From: Climacium dendroides
Taxonomy: Eukaryota > Streptophyta > Bryopsida > Hypnales > Climaciaceae
Direction of reading: 5' to 3'
DNA length: 64,000 nucleotides
Assembly: GCA_950106755.1 (NCBI GenBank)
Contig: OX467087.1
Coordinates: 22,758,047-22,822,046 of the forward strand
The notes beneath the pieces were generated by a model. The model was not told where the DNA came from, did no database searches, and worked only from the letters and a program-made list of their open reading frames with translations. Below are positions 24,840 through 36,488 of the stretch, piece by piece (position 1 is the stretch's first letter; each line of letters starts with the position of its first letter). The translations under genes were made by a program, and so were the position numbers.

Positions 24840-27745
24840 CCCTCAAAGTCAAAAAGATAGAGAAAAAAATGTCAATATAATCAGCACATATGGACAAATA
24901 CAACTCAGTCTCCAAAATTCTCTCCTGATGTGCATCCCTACCACTTTTAAGTTCCTGCAAGCAAATCCTAGCCTTCTTTGTACAAATGCATTGAGTACTA
25001 GTCCAGTTTTGCTTGTCAGTCCGCTCTGCATCTTCCTTTCTAAGACCGTGCTCATCAATTGCAAACTTTTGATAAACTTGACCAAGATGATCTAGGTAAC
25101 AAACATCAGCCCCTAGTTGTAGGTTTTTCACAGCACTATCAAGAGGGTTGATCAATTTTTTTCCATTATGGATGAAATCTTGATCATGCAAGCCTTTTAT
25201 TTTATTTTCTCCACGCCATTGACAAGATAAAGACCACCTTTCCCATGGAAGTTCATACCTGGATCCTACCTTACTATGGTAGTCTTGAAGCATGAGTTGC
25301 CGTCTCCTAGAGTCCCCGTTTGAAGAATGCCCTACAATAGGTCCAACAACCGGCCCACAACTATCTTCTCAAAGCTTGTCAATAGTTTTCTATTGATTGC
25401 GAACCCAATTTGAATTAAAACAATTGCAAGTGCAAGACACAACAAGAACAAGTTTGGGCAGCTTATCATGCAAAAGATTGACCATGATAACCTGGGCAAA
25501 ACTTCCCTTTTCATTTCAACCGGAAAGAATCAAATATGGAAGAGTATCCAACTTTGCCACTCCCTACATGTGCCCTAAAAGTAGAGATGTACACATGATT
25601 CTCTTTTTGTCCACAAAATCCCACCAATCCATCAGATCGAGCGTCCCAAGATATATGCGCCTTCACTTTTGTTTCATCTTCAACTAAGATGACTGGTACA
25701 GGTCCTTCCACTACATAACACTTTTTGGCCTCCTTGTAAATTTGAGCCACAACAGCGAACAACACAGAATGCTCCCTCGCAATGAACTGAGTCCCTTTCT
25801 TGTTTTTCCGTTTAGTACAATCATAGGACGGACCAGCAACATTTAAGGCAAATAAATTACACATTTGCTTGCCTCTATAGATCCTCATAGCTTGTGCAAA
25901 TGATTTCGTGTTTTTTGAAAACCTGTGACCCTGCCTCACATGATTCAGATTTGTGGTGACGTCCCTAAGGAAATCCCACAAAGCAGGCTTTCCCTCGAAG
26001 GCGTTGGTTCTATGAGCCGCCAAGATGTTGTTACAAAAAGAGAGGACATCCTTTCGATTAAAGCTTTCTATAGCACTCAATTTTAGACCATAGTAACTAA
26101 CTTTTAATTGTGCAACCTTTGACTTCATGAGCCAATGCCTAGCCTTTTCTTGACAGTATTTTCTCGCCAATGTTCTAGACTGTGCAGCCAGCTCAAGGGA
26201 TGACAAGAAGTCTATCCTTCTTCCACACTGTGTATCCCTAGAGCCGTGCTTAACAAAAGCACGGCCTTCCCTAAGCACCCTAAGTCTAAAATCAATGGCC
26301 TGCTCAATCTCTCTATAATTACAACAAGTAAAGTTTGTAAATGTTTCTCGTGTGCTACGAACGCGTTTACAATGTACATGATGGAAGCAATCCCTAACAG
26401 TGACAATTTGGCCTTTGAATACAAATTCTGTAGTTGTGCTAGGCTCAGCTAGCCACATTGATCCAGGCTTAAGATTGTTGAGTAATGAATCCACCCTGTA
26501 GCACTTCCCAACATATTCGGTGGTTTTTTTTCTTAATCCCCAACACAATAAGGAAAAAATGGAATTAGAGTACATACCTGACGAAAATTCAATTGCATCA
26601 GAATTGGCATTGCCCGAACTGCTAAACCAAGAATGCAGGTCTCGGTGGTTTCCAATGGTCAATCTCGTCCTTACGGCAAGTCTTCCCCATTTTCCAGAGC
26701 TGAGCGCACTTGAACTATTGGAGGAAATATTAGCCGTAGCACGGTCTTCTATGCACTTGGTGTGCATGAGCCCATTGATGTGATTCTCTAAATCAGCTCA
26801 GAGGTTTTCCTACTGCGGACATAGGTACATCAACTCTCCATCAATTTTGCAACGGACCTTGAACCAAAAGGACTTGAGCTGGGAGGCCCCACATCTCCTA
26901 CTACAACAAAAGGAGGATTATCGGATGAGGTGGAGTCATTCACACTTTGGAAAATACTCACACCTTCCTCCACGAGACGCCTATGGTCTACTGGTGTGTA
27001 AATGACAAGTTTGTTGGACTTGATGTGAAAAGCTGAATGTAAATGCGATTTTTAAAAATTTGTGAACAAGTTTAGTATACCATAGCGGGTGTAATCACCA
27101 CTTATACCTCCACTTTTCTTGTTGCACTCCCCGCAGAAGATCTTCACCACTGCCATGCCATGATGATCATACGTTTTCAACTTCCAAAGGTGGTCAGTAA
27201 AATCCATCTCCTACAGTTCCCTCTAAAGCTTAGCAGCAGCACTTTTGTACTTCTCAAGGATGTCACTAGGGAGGAGTTCAGATTGAAGGAGAGTTATCGT
27301 CTTGAAGATCTTCATGGTCCCTATCCAAACCCACGGCCTCCTCTTACAGTGTCGGGTTGGCACCAACATCGAAATCTTGAGCATCCGGAAAGCCCAATTT
27401 GAGTAAATCCAATGTTTGATCGGCAATGAAGTCATTGCTATTGGTTTCGCGACCAATGTCTTGATGACATCTCTTTCGAGGTCATCCCGTGACCTCCTCC
27501 AACACCGGGGTGACATAAACCCGTTCCGTGACAGAGTAAGTGTCCTTGAACATCTTCCCAATCCGACATTCGTCCTCAAAATTCCAAAACTGAAATGGCC
27601 AATTCACACACCCGCACTCCTCTAGACTGATCCACAATTCCACGTAAGTGTCGCTAGCTTTACAGAAGAAGGGACTCAGGAGCTCCAAACGTGCATTATC
27701 GTCAGTGAGGCAAAACAACTTGGTCTTCACTTTCCCCGCCATCAT
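24840..27745 (-). pseudogene. Decayed transposon-like gene with zinc finger and RNase H-like core
   Basis: Pieces in order: 27745-27482 (MMAGKVKTKLFCL...), a frame-shifted continuation to 27223, then 27207-27050, where FCGECNKKSGG is followed after a stop codon by SHLHSAFH, a C-x2-C...H-x4-H finger resembling BED-type DNA-binding domains. Next, 26767-25511 (418 residues) contains KARHWLMKSK and, near its end, EDETKVKAHISWD...GLVGFCG, which looks like a first catalytic acid strand. A frameshift near 25505 and stops at 25390-25392 and 25369-25371 (each replacing a likely Trp) precede 25293-24763, with GLHDQDFIHNGKKLINPLD and IDEHGLRKEDAERTDKQNW. The coding sequence is cut at 24840 by the end of a CACTA-like element. 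I recognise the type as an uncharacterised multicopy family; the transposase role is inferred. Confidence 0.65.
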
Positions 27746-27848
27746 CCTTTACTTCGCTGAAAAAAGAAGAGCCCTAAACCGGAAGTGGGAAGCAGACCTT
27801 GCCTCTAAATCCTCCAGCAAGCAATGAACACCCTAAACCGCAACCCTA

Positions 27849-27998
27849 CACTACTAGAAAATTTCATTTTTCTATTGTTTTGGTCGCGTTGATCCGTTCA
27901 AAATCTGACAGAAATCTGTTGAAACCAACAGATTTCTGTCAGATTTTGACCGGATCAACGCGACCAAAACAACAGAAAAACGAAATTTTCTAGTAGTG
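27849..27998. mobile_element. 150-bp foldback MITE, CACTACTAGAAAA ends
   Basis: It is an almost perfect hairpin of two arms of about 73 bp around a four-base loop (AAAC near 27922), with only about four mismatches. The ends are CACTACTAGAAAATTT and its complement. CTA flanks both sides (27846-27848 and 27999-28001). A shorter relative lies at 43942-44051. Confidence 0.93.
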
Positions 27999-28059
27999 CT
28001 AACAATGACAAAGAAGGTCCGGGCGGACAACAAATCCTATAGCAAACCCTGAACCCAAA

Positions 28060-28445
28060 GCCAAACATTCGATTGTTGATCAAAAGAGCAACCCAAGTCT
28101 AAACCCTAAAGTGAAAGTAAACTTAAATGGACATAGAAGGCACTTGGATGCCAATCCTACATTGGAATCTGTAACTCAAAGGAACCACCCAAACATTTGA
28201 TTGTTGATCAAAAGAGCAACCTAAGCCTAAATCCTAAAGTGAAAGTAAATTCAAATGGACATAGAAGGCACCTGGATGCCAATCCTACACTAGAATCTGC
28301 GACTCAATGGAACAACCCAAAGTCCCAAACATTCAATTGTTGATCAAAAGAACAACCAAAGCCTAAACCCTAAGGTAAACTCAGATGGACACAGAAGGCA
28401 CATGAATGCAAACCCTACACCGGAATCTGTAACTAAACAGAACGG
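28060..28445. repeat. Three tandem copies of a 127-138 bp unit
   Basis: Copies begin at about 28063, 28190 and 28328 with aaacattcgattgttgatca. Each continues through aaccctaaagtgaaagtaaa, atggacatagaaggcac and aatcctacac. The later copies are slightly diverged. No reading frame runs through all three. Confidence 0.88.
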
Positions 28446-28848
28446 TCACTGGACAAAATTGAATAGAGTCAGTGAATATAGGGATTGGAATCTGAAGTTC
28501 TAATCCCGCTCATTCCAAAATTCAAAAGCAGCCACCTAAAGCCAGACAAGTCTACTTTACAGACTGTGAAATTAAAGCCTAAAATTAAAGCCTATGAAAT
28601 TCTAGAATACTTGCATATGCCACTCACAAGGTAATAACATTCAATACTTTTGGTCCAAAAAATTAATAGAATGGGGGGTATTTTAGGACTATTTTTTCCT
28701 AATTGACCCTATTTTCCTATACCCTATAGTAGTTACAATACATAGCATGGCATTTGAAGTACCCTATAGTATAAAAAATCAAATTATAATTTTTGCCCCA
28801 AAAGTTTTTTAAATACCCTATCATTTGTTTGCACATAGTTTTCTATTG

Positions 28849-29803
28849 CTACCGCTCACTACACCCTCCGAGTCTTTGAGTAGTGTACTTTGCACTTAAT
28901 TGAAAGTTTTTGAAAATTGCTTTGTAGCCCCTTTGGGTTATTCCTGTGCCATCACATGTTTCAAGAATGGCATGTGGCCCAACCCTTTCTCCAATCTTCT
29001 GTAGGTATTCATTCGTCATTTTTGTAGTGGAGGAACTGAGTTGTGGGAATACAATGATGTTGTCAACTTTGGTTTTTGTTAACAGAGATGCCATTATTTT
29101 TCATGTCTGCACTTGCTCTACAAAATCACCACAGAGTCGCTTCTTTTTGAAACTACGAGCATTAGTAGCTTAAATTCTATTTGTCATTCTCGAAGCAATG
29201 ACTTGTCTATTTAGTTGCATTGTTGCCCGGGCATGGCCATCTTGTTGTAAGAGGGTGTGTAAGTCTCGTCGAGGCCACACTTGACATCGAACACCAAACG
29301 GCGTCTTCTTCATTTTATCCATCTTCAGCTGTAGTTTGTAATTTTCCTCCGTTGCTGCTTCTAATGCATTGTGCACGTGGAGCAATTGTTGTTAATGACA
29401 TTCCTTAATTGAATGTACTGATCGATTATACTCTTGCCTCATGGAATTCAATTCCTGTTGTAGCTTCCAAGCAATGACTTCAGTCTGCTACAATGATGGA
29501 CTGATTGACATACTTATCAAATGTTGTCTCCGATGTCTTTTCAGCTTCATCACAACTTCGTAGCAAGTCATTCACTCATTCTCTGAGTAATGACAAGGTC
29601 ACATTCTGCTGTCGAACTTGCTTTGCCGTACTTCCACATCCACTTTCAACGTTTTTGATATAGCCAAGTAAACCATACTTGCTATCTTCAATAAATTAAA
29701 ATAATTGTTGTAATGAAGAAAATCGAGGATGCGAATTTGTTGTTGGGTCGATGGGGTATGTACAGAGACCCATCAACCTACAAGTCTGAATGACATTGTC
29801 CAT
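28849..29803 (-). pseudogene. Decayed coiled-coil transposon-like gene
   Basis: Reading from the ATG at 29803, MDNVIQTCRLMGLCTYPID is followed by an early stop, then a helical stretch (VRQQNVTLSLLRE) with further stops. From 29385, NALEAATEENYKLQLKMDKM looks like a coiled coil and leads into RCQVWPRRDLHTLL and RATMQLNRQVIASRM. After another stop at about 29170 comes KKKRLCGDFVEQVQTWKIMA, then MTNEYLQKIGERVGPHAIL. It resembles the N-terminal half of an uncharacterised multicopy plant protein that I associate with transposons, with at least three inactivating stops. It runs in the same direction as the pseudogene at 24840-27745 but need not belong to it. Confidence 0.5.
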
Positions 29804-30046
29804 CTTCTCTTCTCTTCAGAAACTCAAATTTTGAGGGTTGTTCGTGCAACGGTTGGCCCCTAAATATGAGTGCTTTATATCGTCTAAGAATCTCAGCTCA
29901 TAACTTGTACATACCCTCAGACTTTGACGATGCCATAATTGAAGAGCATGCATGACGGTTGCAAGGTAGTGCGATTGATTGAGAACTTTGGTCCACGAGA
30001 AATTGACAAATTAGAGCCGATTGTCCGCTTCTATTTTTGTCTCTGT

Positions 30047-31868
30047 CACTACAAAAAACCCTTACTTCTATTGACTGCACCTTTCTTCTCCATTCCAGTA
30101 GTGTGGCTATCTATATTAGCATTCAGCAAGTTCATCTGTAGCTCTTGACTCACGGCAGTTTACATATCACAGTTCCTGCAATTCCACACGTCCTACTACT
30201 CATCAGACATGGAGACATACTGAAAAATATTGTTGCAAAGAAGTACTGCTCTGTCACCAATGGAACTGAAAGACATATTGGGAAAAACTACACTCTCACT
30301 TCATATTATAGTACACTGCACATCTTCACAATGAAATTCAATTTCGATACTCGTCAACTATTTGTACAGATTAATATGAAGAGGTTGTTAGTACAACAAA
30401 CTATGCAAAGCTTGTCAACCACTTTCAGGTCCTACTGAACTTCCCCAGACATGCAATGAGGAGTTCTATGGATTGACGGAAATCATCAATGCAGATAGTG
30501 ATTAAAAAAACTAGCAACTACTGCTTCAGAACTTGAAAACTTTAGGTCATTTATGCACTCAAAAGTGCAATACCCGTCTCTCTAAAGGAAGAAAATAAAT
30601 GAATCCTCCCTAACTACAAGTATGTTGTCGTCATTACAACCCCCTCTAAAAAAATGTCAAATAAGTTGCAATCTTCCGGACTACATGACTTCTACAAAGT
30701 CTACTCCGAACTACACACATGAAACTTCCACACAACTTCAGTGAATGTCATTTGTCATGACAGTGAGTGACAACCATATACAAATGTGGCGGCAGCACAA
30801 TTCAATGGACTACCTACATGAAGTTTGAGCGGAAATGGTACCTTAGCTAAATTCATATCTTCATCTACAAACATTCTCGAAAATAAGCTGCATGGAATTT
30901 CTGGAACAGAACGTCCTTGTTGCAATAGAAGCAAAATTGTGCTTCTTCAATTTGTACGACATTGCATCTTCACTAAATTCACAAAATCATCAACAACTCT
31001 TGACTTTCTATTCTAACTCTACAATTATGGTTACAAACTAACATTTTTTCAGAGCCATGTACATTGTAGCCATCGTCCTTTGCTTGTACTGAGGATTTGC
31101 ACTTTCCACTCTATGGTACACTTGTTTTTCTGTGGACCTTACAAATACATGAACACAGCTCTATATTGAAAAATTTTCATCCTATCAATCATGAACACAA
31201 GTACTAGCAATGCAAAAATACTCTCACATATTTTAATCCAATTTAGCAACACACTTCCACCACTAGTGTCGCCTGTATACATTAGCTTGTGCCATCCACA
31301 TTAAATTGAAGACATTGTGGCAGGCTCTAGACTCACTTCCATCTGCCACTCATTTAGGCTTCTAATTAAGATAGCAACATTACTAATGACGGCGCACTAT
31401 CTTCTAAATCACTATAATTATTGTATAATTGGCGAGAATGTCCCAATGTGGCAAACCCAACCAAGACATCACCAATCACATTCAAGTTGTTACTACGTCC
31501 ACAGTGAACTTGTGAACGAGGAACTTAGACTACTAATCAAGGGAACGCCCATTGAAACGCAACTAAAACGGCCATATTGAGGCCTCAAATTTCATGTAAT
31601 GAATGTAAGGAAAAGTGTTGCAATGTAGTCGCAACCTTACAAGTGAGACTTCTTTGTGCTTTGTGGATGGAAAACGAAAGAGAATTTACATGCATTGACA
31701 ACTAAATCTAAAAGTAGAAAGAGAAGGCAGTAGTTGATTCTCTAAGTAGACATGAAAATGAAGGAAATGTTCAAATCAACAGAAATTGTAGGGTCAAGAA
31801 GCTCATTTATTGATTTGAACAAATCCCTATCAATTTTTTGTCATATAGGACGCCATTCTCTTGTAGTG
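30047..31868. other. Region bounded by CACTACAA...TTGTAGTG words
   Basis: CACTACAAAAAACCC at 30047 and ...CATTCTCTTGTAGTG at 31868 could be termini of a CACTA-like element. The inverted match is only 8-9 bp and the flanks differ (TGT versus ATT), so this is weak. The interior has scattered short frames without recognisable similarity. Confidence 0.25.
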
Positions 31869-32059
31869 ATTGGGCCAAAATTAGTTTCAAATTGTTGGTT
31901 GTAAGGATCAATTAGTTTTCAAATATCCACCTTGTAGGTTTGTTGTTAATTTTCAAATATCCCAAGAATGTGAAGTTACAATTGGGTCACTCAATTTAAA
32001 ATCAAGGATGATCAATAACTAAAATAGTCAATAATTGTTGTTATTTTTAAAATGAACCC

Positions 32060-32250
32060 TAAGGCCCAATTAGCAACTAAAGCCTTGAGGCCTTAGTGAT
32101 AGCTAGAGCCCCAAGGCCTTAGTAGAGGCTAGAGCCTAAGGCCTAATCAACCAATTGAAGCCTCAAGCCCTAGCAAAGGCTCAAAGCTCTGAGACGCTAG
32201 CTAGCCCGAGCCTAAGAGCTTGAGTGGCCTAGGCTAAAATTTAAAAGCCA
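32060..32250. repeat. Degenerate repeat of gccttgaggccttagt motifs
   Basis: About 190 bp carry a series of imperfect AAGGCCTTAG / GCCTAAGGCC palindromes separated by ctagagcc words. The block is clearly more GC-rich than its surroundings. It does not code through, and I do not know its origin. Confidence 0.55.
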
Positions 32251-33889
32251 TAGGCCCAAATTCAATAAAGTCAAACCAAATTTTGGAAGGACTAATGCTA
32301 GATTTTTGAAGGCCAAGGTCCAATTTTTTTGGAAATCCACTTGGAAGGGAAAATTGGGGTATATATTCTAGCAAGTTGTTTCTTTAAAATAAATACAATT
32401 AGCTTAAGAAGTGCACTAGAAGAGAGAAATCTAATACTAGAGTAGAAGGTTACAAAGCTCAAGTCAAATCCTTGCAACAACTCAAGAAAGGAGTTAGAGA
32501 TCTAGAACCAAAGAAGGGTCATTGGAAGAGAAATAGAAGTGTGAGGAGCACAAGGATGTGAGGACTCAAAAATTTAATTGAAGTATAAAGTCTTGTTCAA
32601 ACAAAGATAGGATTAGAGACAAAATTTAGTTTGACCAATCACATGGTAGCTTTAGGAAGAGATTAGATACAAGATAGAGGTTAGTATTATTGAATTGGAA
32701 TAGGGGGACAAAAATGCACTACAAGAAAAAAAATATTTGTTTCAACATGATTTACAACTTATGTATGTTGGTAATTTCAATCAGTTAGGACGTTTTGATT
32801 TAAACAATAATCAACATTTCTTTGTTGATTTTATTTCTTAATTTATTTAGATTCAAAATATTATTATTATTCAAAAATTTGCCATGTAGGCCCACTACAC
32901 AGGCAAGACTACCACATTAGCCGCCACTGTATAGGCAAGGTTGCCAATGGGGTTTGAATCCACAACCACATACCATATTCGTAGGGGATAGTCAGCAAAT
33001 TGATGCCAAAAACTTAATTAATGAAAGTTTTCAAAGTAGATTATGCACTTTAGAATTTTATTTTTAAAAAATGCACTATATTCGAAGTAATTCACAACAT
33101 TCAACAATTGAACTTTGAATTTCATTTACCTTTATGTTTGAAGAGATGAGAAGCAAAGCTCTTTATACACGTGAGGTGGTAGGAGGTACAACAACCTAGG
33201 GATATGTAAATGGTTATATTAAGGAAAAATTGAGTCCTAAAAGGGGCCGTGAGTCTTTGAACATTGAGAAAAAAATTTACCACTCACTACTCACACAATT
33301 GCAATCCTAATAGGAACTTGCCCAAAATTTCAAAAACCAACGAAAGACTTTAGTGCATTGAGTGAAAGTTTGGAAAAATAATCATTTTCAACCACACATT
33401 ATTTCCCTACACTATTGTGACAATGTGTGGAAAAAATCTCAAGCCATTCAAATCATAAATTACAAGCTATAAGTTTTTGATGTTAATGGGAAAAAAATTA
33501 GAGTTTGCTTGACTTCCTACTTGATTCCTTGTCATTTCTACTAACATGCTATCCAAGCTACTTCTAAACATTCAAGCCCCATAATTTTTGACCTAGGCAT
33601 CTGATTGGAAAAAATATATTTAAAAAAAGCTAATACAGAAGCACATCTTTGGTGAAATTTTCACTTTCATTTATTCAAAAAAATTTATAGAACTTATTTG
33701 TCCTTTAGGGGTTTAAATAATAAAATGAGATTTTTTTTCACTATTTGAATACTTTGTAAAGTATAGTCATGCTTCCATTCTATAACATTGAGGTAGTCTG
33801 CTCTTAAAGCGAGTGGCCTCTTCAAATTGTCCCTATATTTAGGTCTAAAATAGATAGTGGTGGTCTTTAATTGCACCTCTCAAGCCATT
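32251..33889. other. AT-rich intergenic sequence
   Basis: No gene is supported. A CACTACAAGAAAA word at about 32716 could be an orphan CACTA terminus; no partner end was found. A short balanced patch lies at 32885-32990. Confidence 0.4.
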
Positions 33890-34160
33890 GAGAGAATCGA
33901 GAGAAAAGCATTATTTATTGCAAGAGCCAATTGTTGGTCTTCATTTACTGAAATTACTTTAGAAGTTGCAAGTGGTTGGATTTTGGAAGACCTAGGGTGA
34001 CAAATAGGTGCCTACAAAAGGGTTTTTTGAAAATTCATAAGTAATTCAAAAATGGTTCAAAAAATATGAAACCACTTGTGTGACGTTCTGCATCCATTTT
34101 TCTTTCTCTGAAAAAAGGTCCAAAAATATTTCTATTCATAAAATCCTTCGAAAAAGGGTG
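33890..34160 (-). repeat. Dispersed repeat R1, inverted copy
   Basis: Reverse-complement match to 42270-42490 and 51860-52080. Shared blocks include gaattacttatgaattttca, ccctaggtcttcc, acttgcaacttctaaag and attggctcttgcaat. It is non-coding and looks like an old transposon piece. Confidence 0.7.
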
Positions 34161-34319
34161 CCCAACTAGTAAATGGTCGCTTTAAGGCCATACTACCTTA
34201 GTCATTTTTAGTGGCAATGAAAGTATTTAAGATTTGGCAACAATTTTTTAATGAAGGTTACAATCAAATGATTCTACAATAAATCTGTAATGTGCCCTCT
34301 TAATTGCATAATAAGCAAA

Positions 34320-35460
34320 CAAGGCTATTAATCCCTAAAGTCCCAAAGTCCCTATAGGGGACTCTTGAGATATTGGGTAGGCTCGTGTGATCTCAATTTT
34401 TGACATTATTTTTTGAAACTTTTTTTGAAGATAGAAAATTAGATTAGCTTTGTAGGATTATAATTTTTATTTCAATCAATGCCCCAAAACAAAAGTTATC
34501 CCACCATGAATCCAAAAAGCAACTTGAGGGGCAACCCAAAAAAATCATAAAAAAAAGGTTGAAATTTTTTACTTTTTACTTTTTTCTTCAAAGATTATAT
34601 TTTTGTCTACATCTAAAGCTTTGATAAATCCATTTGGACTAGTGATGAGAAAGTTATAGACAATCTTAGTTTTGGGGCAATTTAAACATCATACTACTAA
34701 AATCATAACTCCCTCTATAATATCACAAATGCTACCATTAATACTAGGGGCTTGTGCTTGCTATGCTACACATTCATTGTATCACATATTAGTAAAATTT
34801 TGATATATTTGAATAGAATGCATGATAATGATTTCAATAAGTCTTTGAAATAATTATTTTAAATATTTTATAAAAATATTTTCAATCATGCATACATAGA
34901 AATTGTATTTTCACACAATGTGATATTACAAAAATAGAGTAGCAGTTTGCAATCACTTCTGTAATATCACTTTTTACACAAGGTCGTATTATAGAAATAA
35001 TATATGTGTATCTTTTATAGTATTTACCATTGTACAAATTTCATTCACCATTCAATAAATTTCTATTGTACATTTCAATATATGCTTACTTATAAAAAAA
35101 ATTATAGAAAGATTTTAGTCATTTTTATTTGAAAATTTATTGAAATTTTTGTTTTGCATTCAATCTAATACATAAATTTTTTTATAAAATTCTAATGATG
35201 AATGCATAGCATAGCAAGCGCCAACCACTAGTCTTCTTAAAAAAATCTTGAATTCATCACTTTAAATGCAAATATCTTACAATCTAGAAGGTCAAAATTC
35301 TTGAAATGTTTTCCACACATTCCTATACTAGTGTAGTACATAATCTTACGGTTAAATGTAGAAAAAAAAATTTAAGTTTTTTCTCTTTACAATAGAAATA
35401 ACAATTTTGAATGAATTTTGATGGAAGAAAGACCTTGAGACTTTAGGGGTTAACTGCAAT
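34320..35460 (+). repeat. Dispersed repeat R2, copy 1, interrupted by a Helitron
   Basis: Shares ordered blocks with 46820-47400: agtccctatagggga, gtaggctcgtgtgatctcaa, gaagatagaaaa, tttatttcaatcaatgcc, aaaagttat, ccatttggactag, then after the insertion ctttaaatgcaaatatctt and actttaggggtta. The Helitron at 34689-35231 splits it, whereas the copy at 46820 lacks that insertion. Confidence 0.75.
34689..35231 (+). mobile_element. Short non-autonomous Helitron, copy 1
   Basis: It starts TCATACTACTAAAATCATAA and ends ...GCAAGCGCCAACCACTAG. The 5' TC, 3' CTAG and insertion between host A (34688) and T (35232) without target duplication fit canonical Helitrons. Both ends agree with the oppositely oriented copy at 44434-45298. 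Repeat R2 without the insertion (46820-47400) acts as a related empty site. An inverted word, GCTTGCTATGCTA, lies about 65 bp from the 5' end and in complement near the 3' end. I could not find the usual hairpin directly before CTAG. Confidence 0.8.
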
Positions 35461-36212
35461 CAAAGAATAATTAAAAAGTAGAAGGTTACAATAGTTACAA
35501 AGTGCTACATATAAATAAATAAATATAAGCTACTTTTAAAAAAAATCACTTCCTACACAATTACTTTAATCTCTCCGTATCTTTAGACCTCCAAAAAACA
35601 GCTTGGAATTTAATAAATTCAATGAAAAGTTAAATGTCTTTTCAATGACTCAATCAATTTCAAATTGCATCAAAAAATTCAATTTTCAAATTATTCTTTA
35701 CTTGTAATGTAAATAATGTAAACATTCTTATGCATCATTTCATTAGCTAACATCAAAACGAAAAAGAAATCAAGAACCTTACAATCAGGTCTGCAGAATA
35801 AGGGGCAAGTAATTCACGACAAATGAAAAAACAAAAGGAACGAGTATTACAGGACGGGGGGAGGACGAATTAATTTAACTTCATCAGACATGGAAGCAAC
35901 CCGCATCAAAACAACTCGAAATTAAGCAGGTCTGAAGATCACCAGCACTCTTCCACATCACAAGCACTCATTGCATATGAGAATCCTGCAGAGTGAGAAA
36001 AAAATAATCGTACCCCTTGCATAAAACTTGATCCAGCCCAATAAAAAGAGGGAGAAACGCCATATAGTGATCGATAGAACAAAGGAAGCTCCAAAACCAA
36101 ATATCTTCAAGCACATAAATAATAATAAAAAGCATGGAACTGATAAGTGCATCGATCATAGCAAACCACACACGCGGATTCCCATACCATTAAAAATTAA
36201 CTAAATAAACGA
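35461..36212. other. Intergenic sequence left of CBP60 copy B
   Basis: AT-rich to about 35760, then more balanced sequence running into the duplication. It cannot be compared with copy A because the window starts inside that copy. It may include the CBP60-B 3' flank. Confidence 0.4.
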
Positions 36213-36488
36213 GTGCGTGTCCCTCCCCATAAATCTCATAACAAACCATGGCTGCGGAGTAAATGTCTTTACAGGAGCGGGAAAAACAGGGAGAGATCTG
36301 ATCCGGTATAGAACTTTGAGTATATACAGCCAATAGCCCTCACAGGAATCTCCAGCAATTAACAGTGTCGTAGCCTTGCACGGGTGCACTTTCCTGAGGA
36401 CCAATGCCTTGAGAAAATGGCTCCAGGCGAGACAGGAGAAATAAAAAGAATCAGTCCTACCAACTACAACCCCAATGCTTCGTGGATG

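Noticed and set aside
30047..31868. Complete CACTA element
   Set aside because: Only 8-9 bp of inverted end similarity and unmatched flanking trinucleotides; listed only as a low-confidence region.
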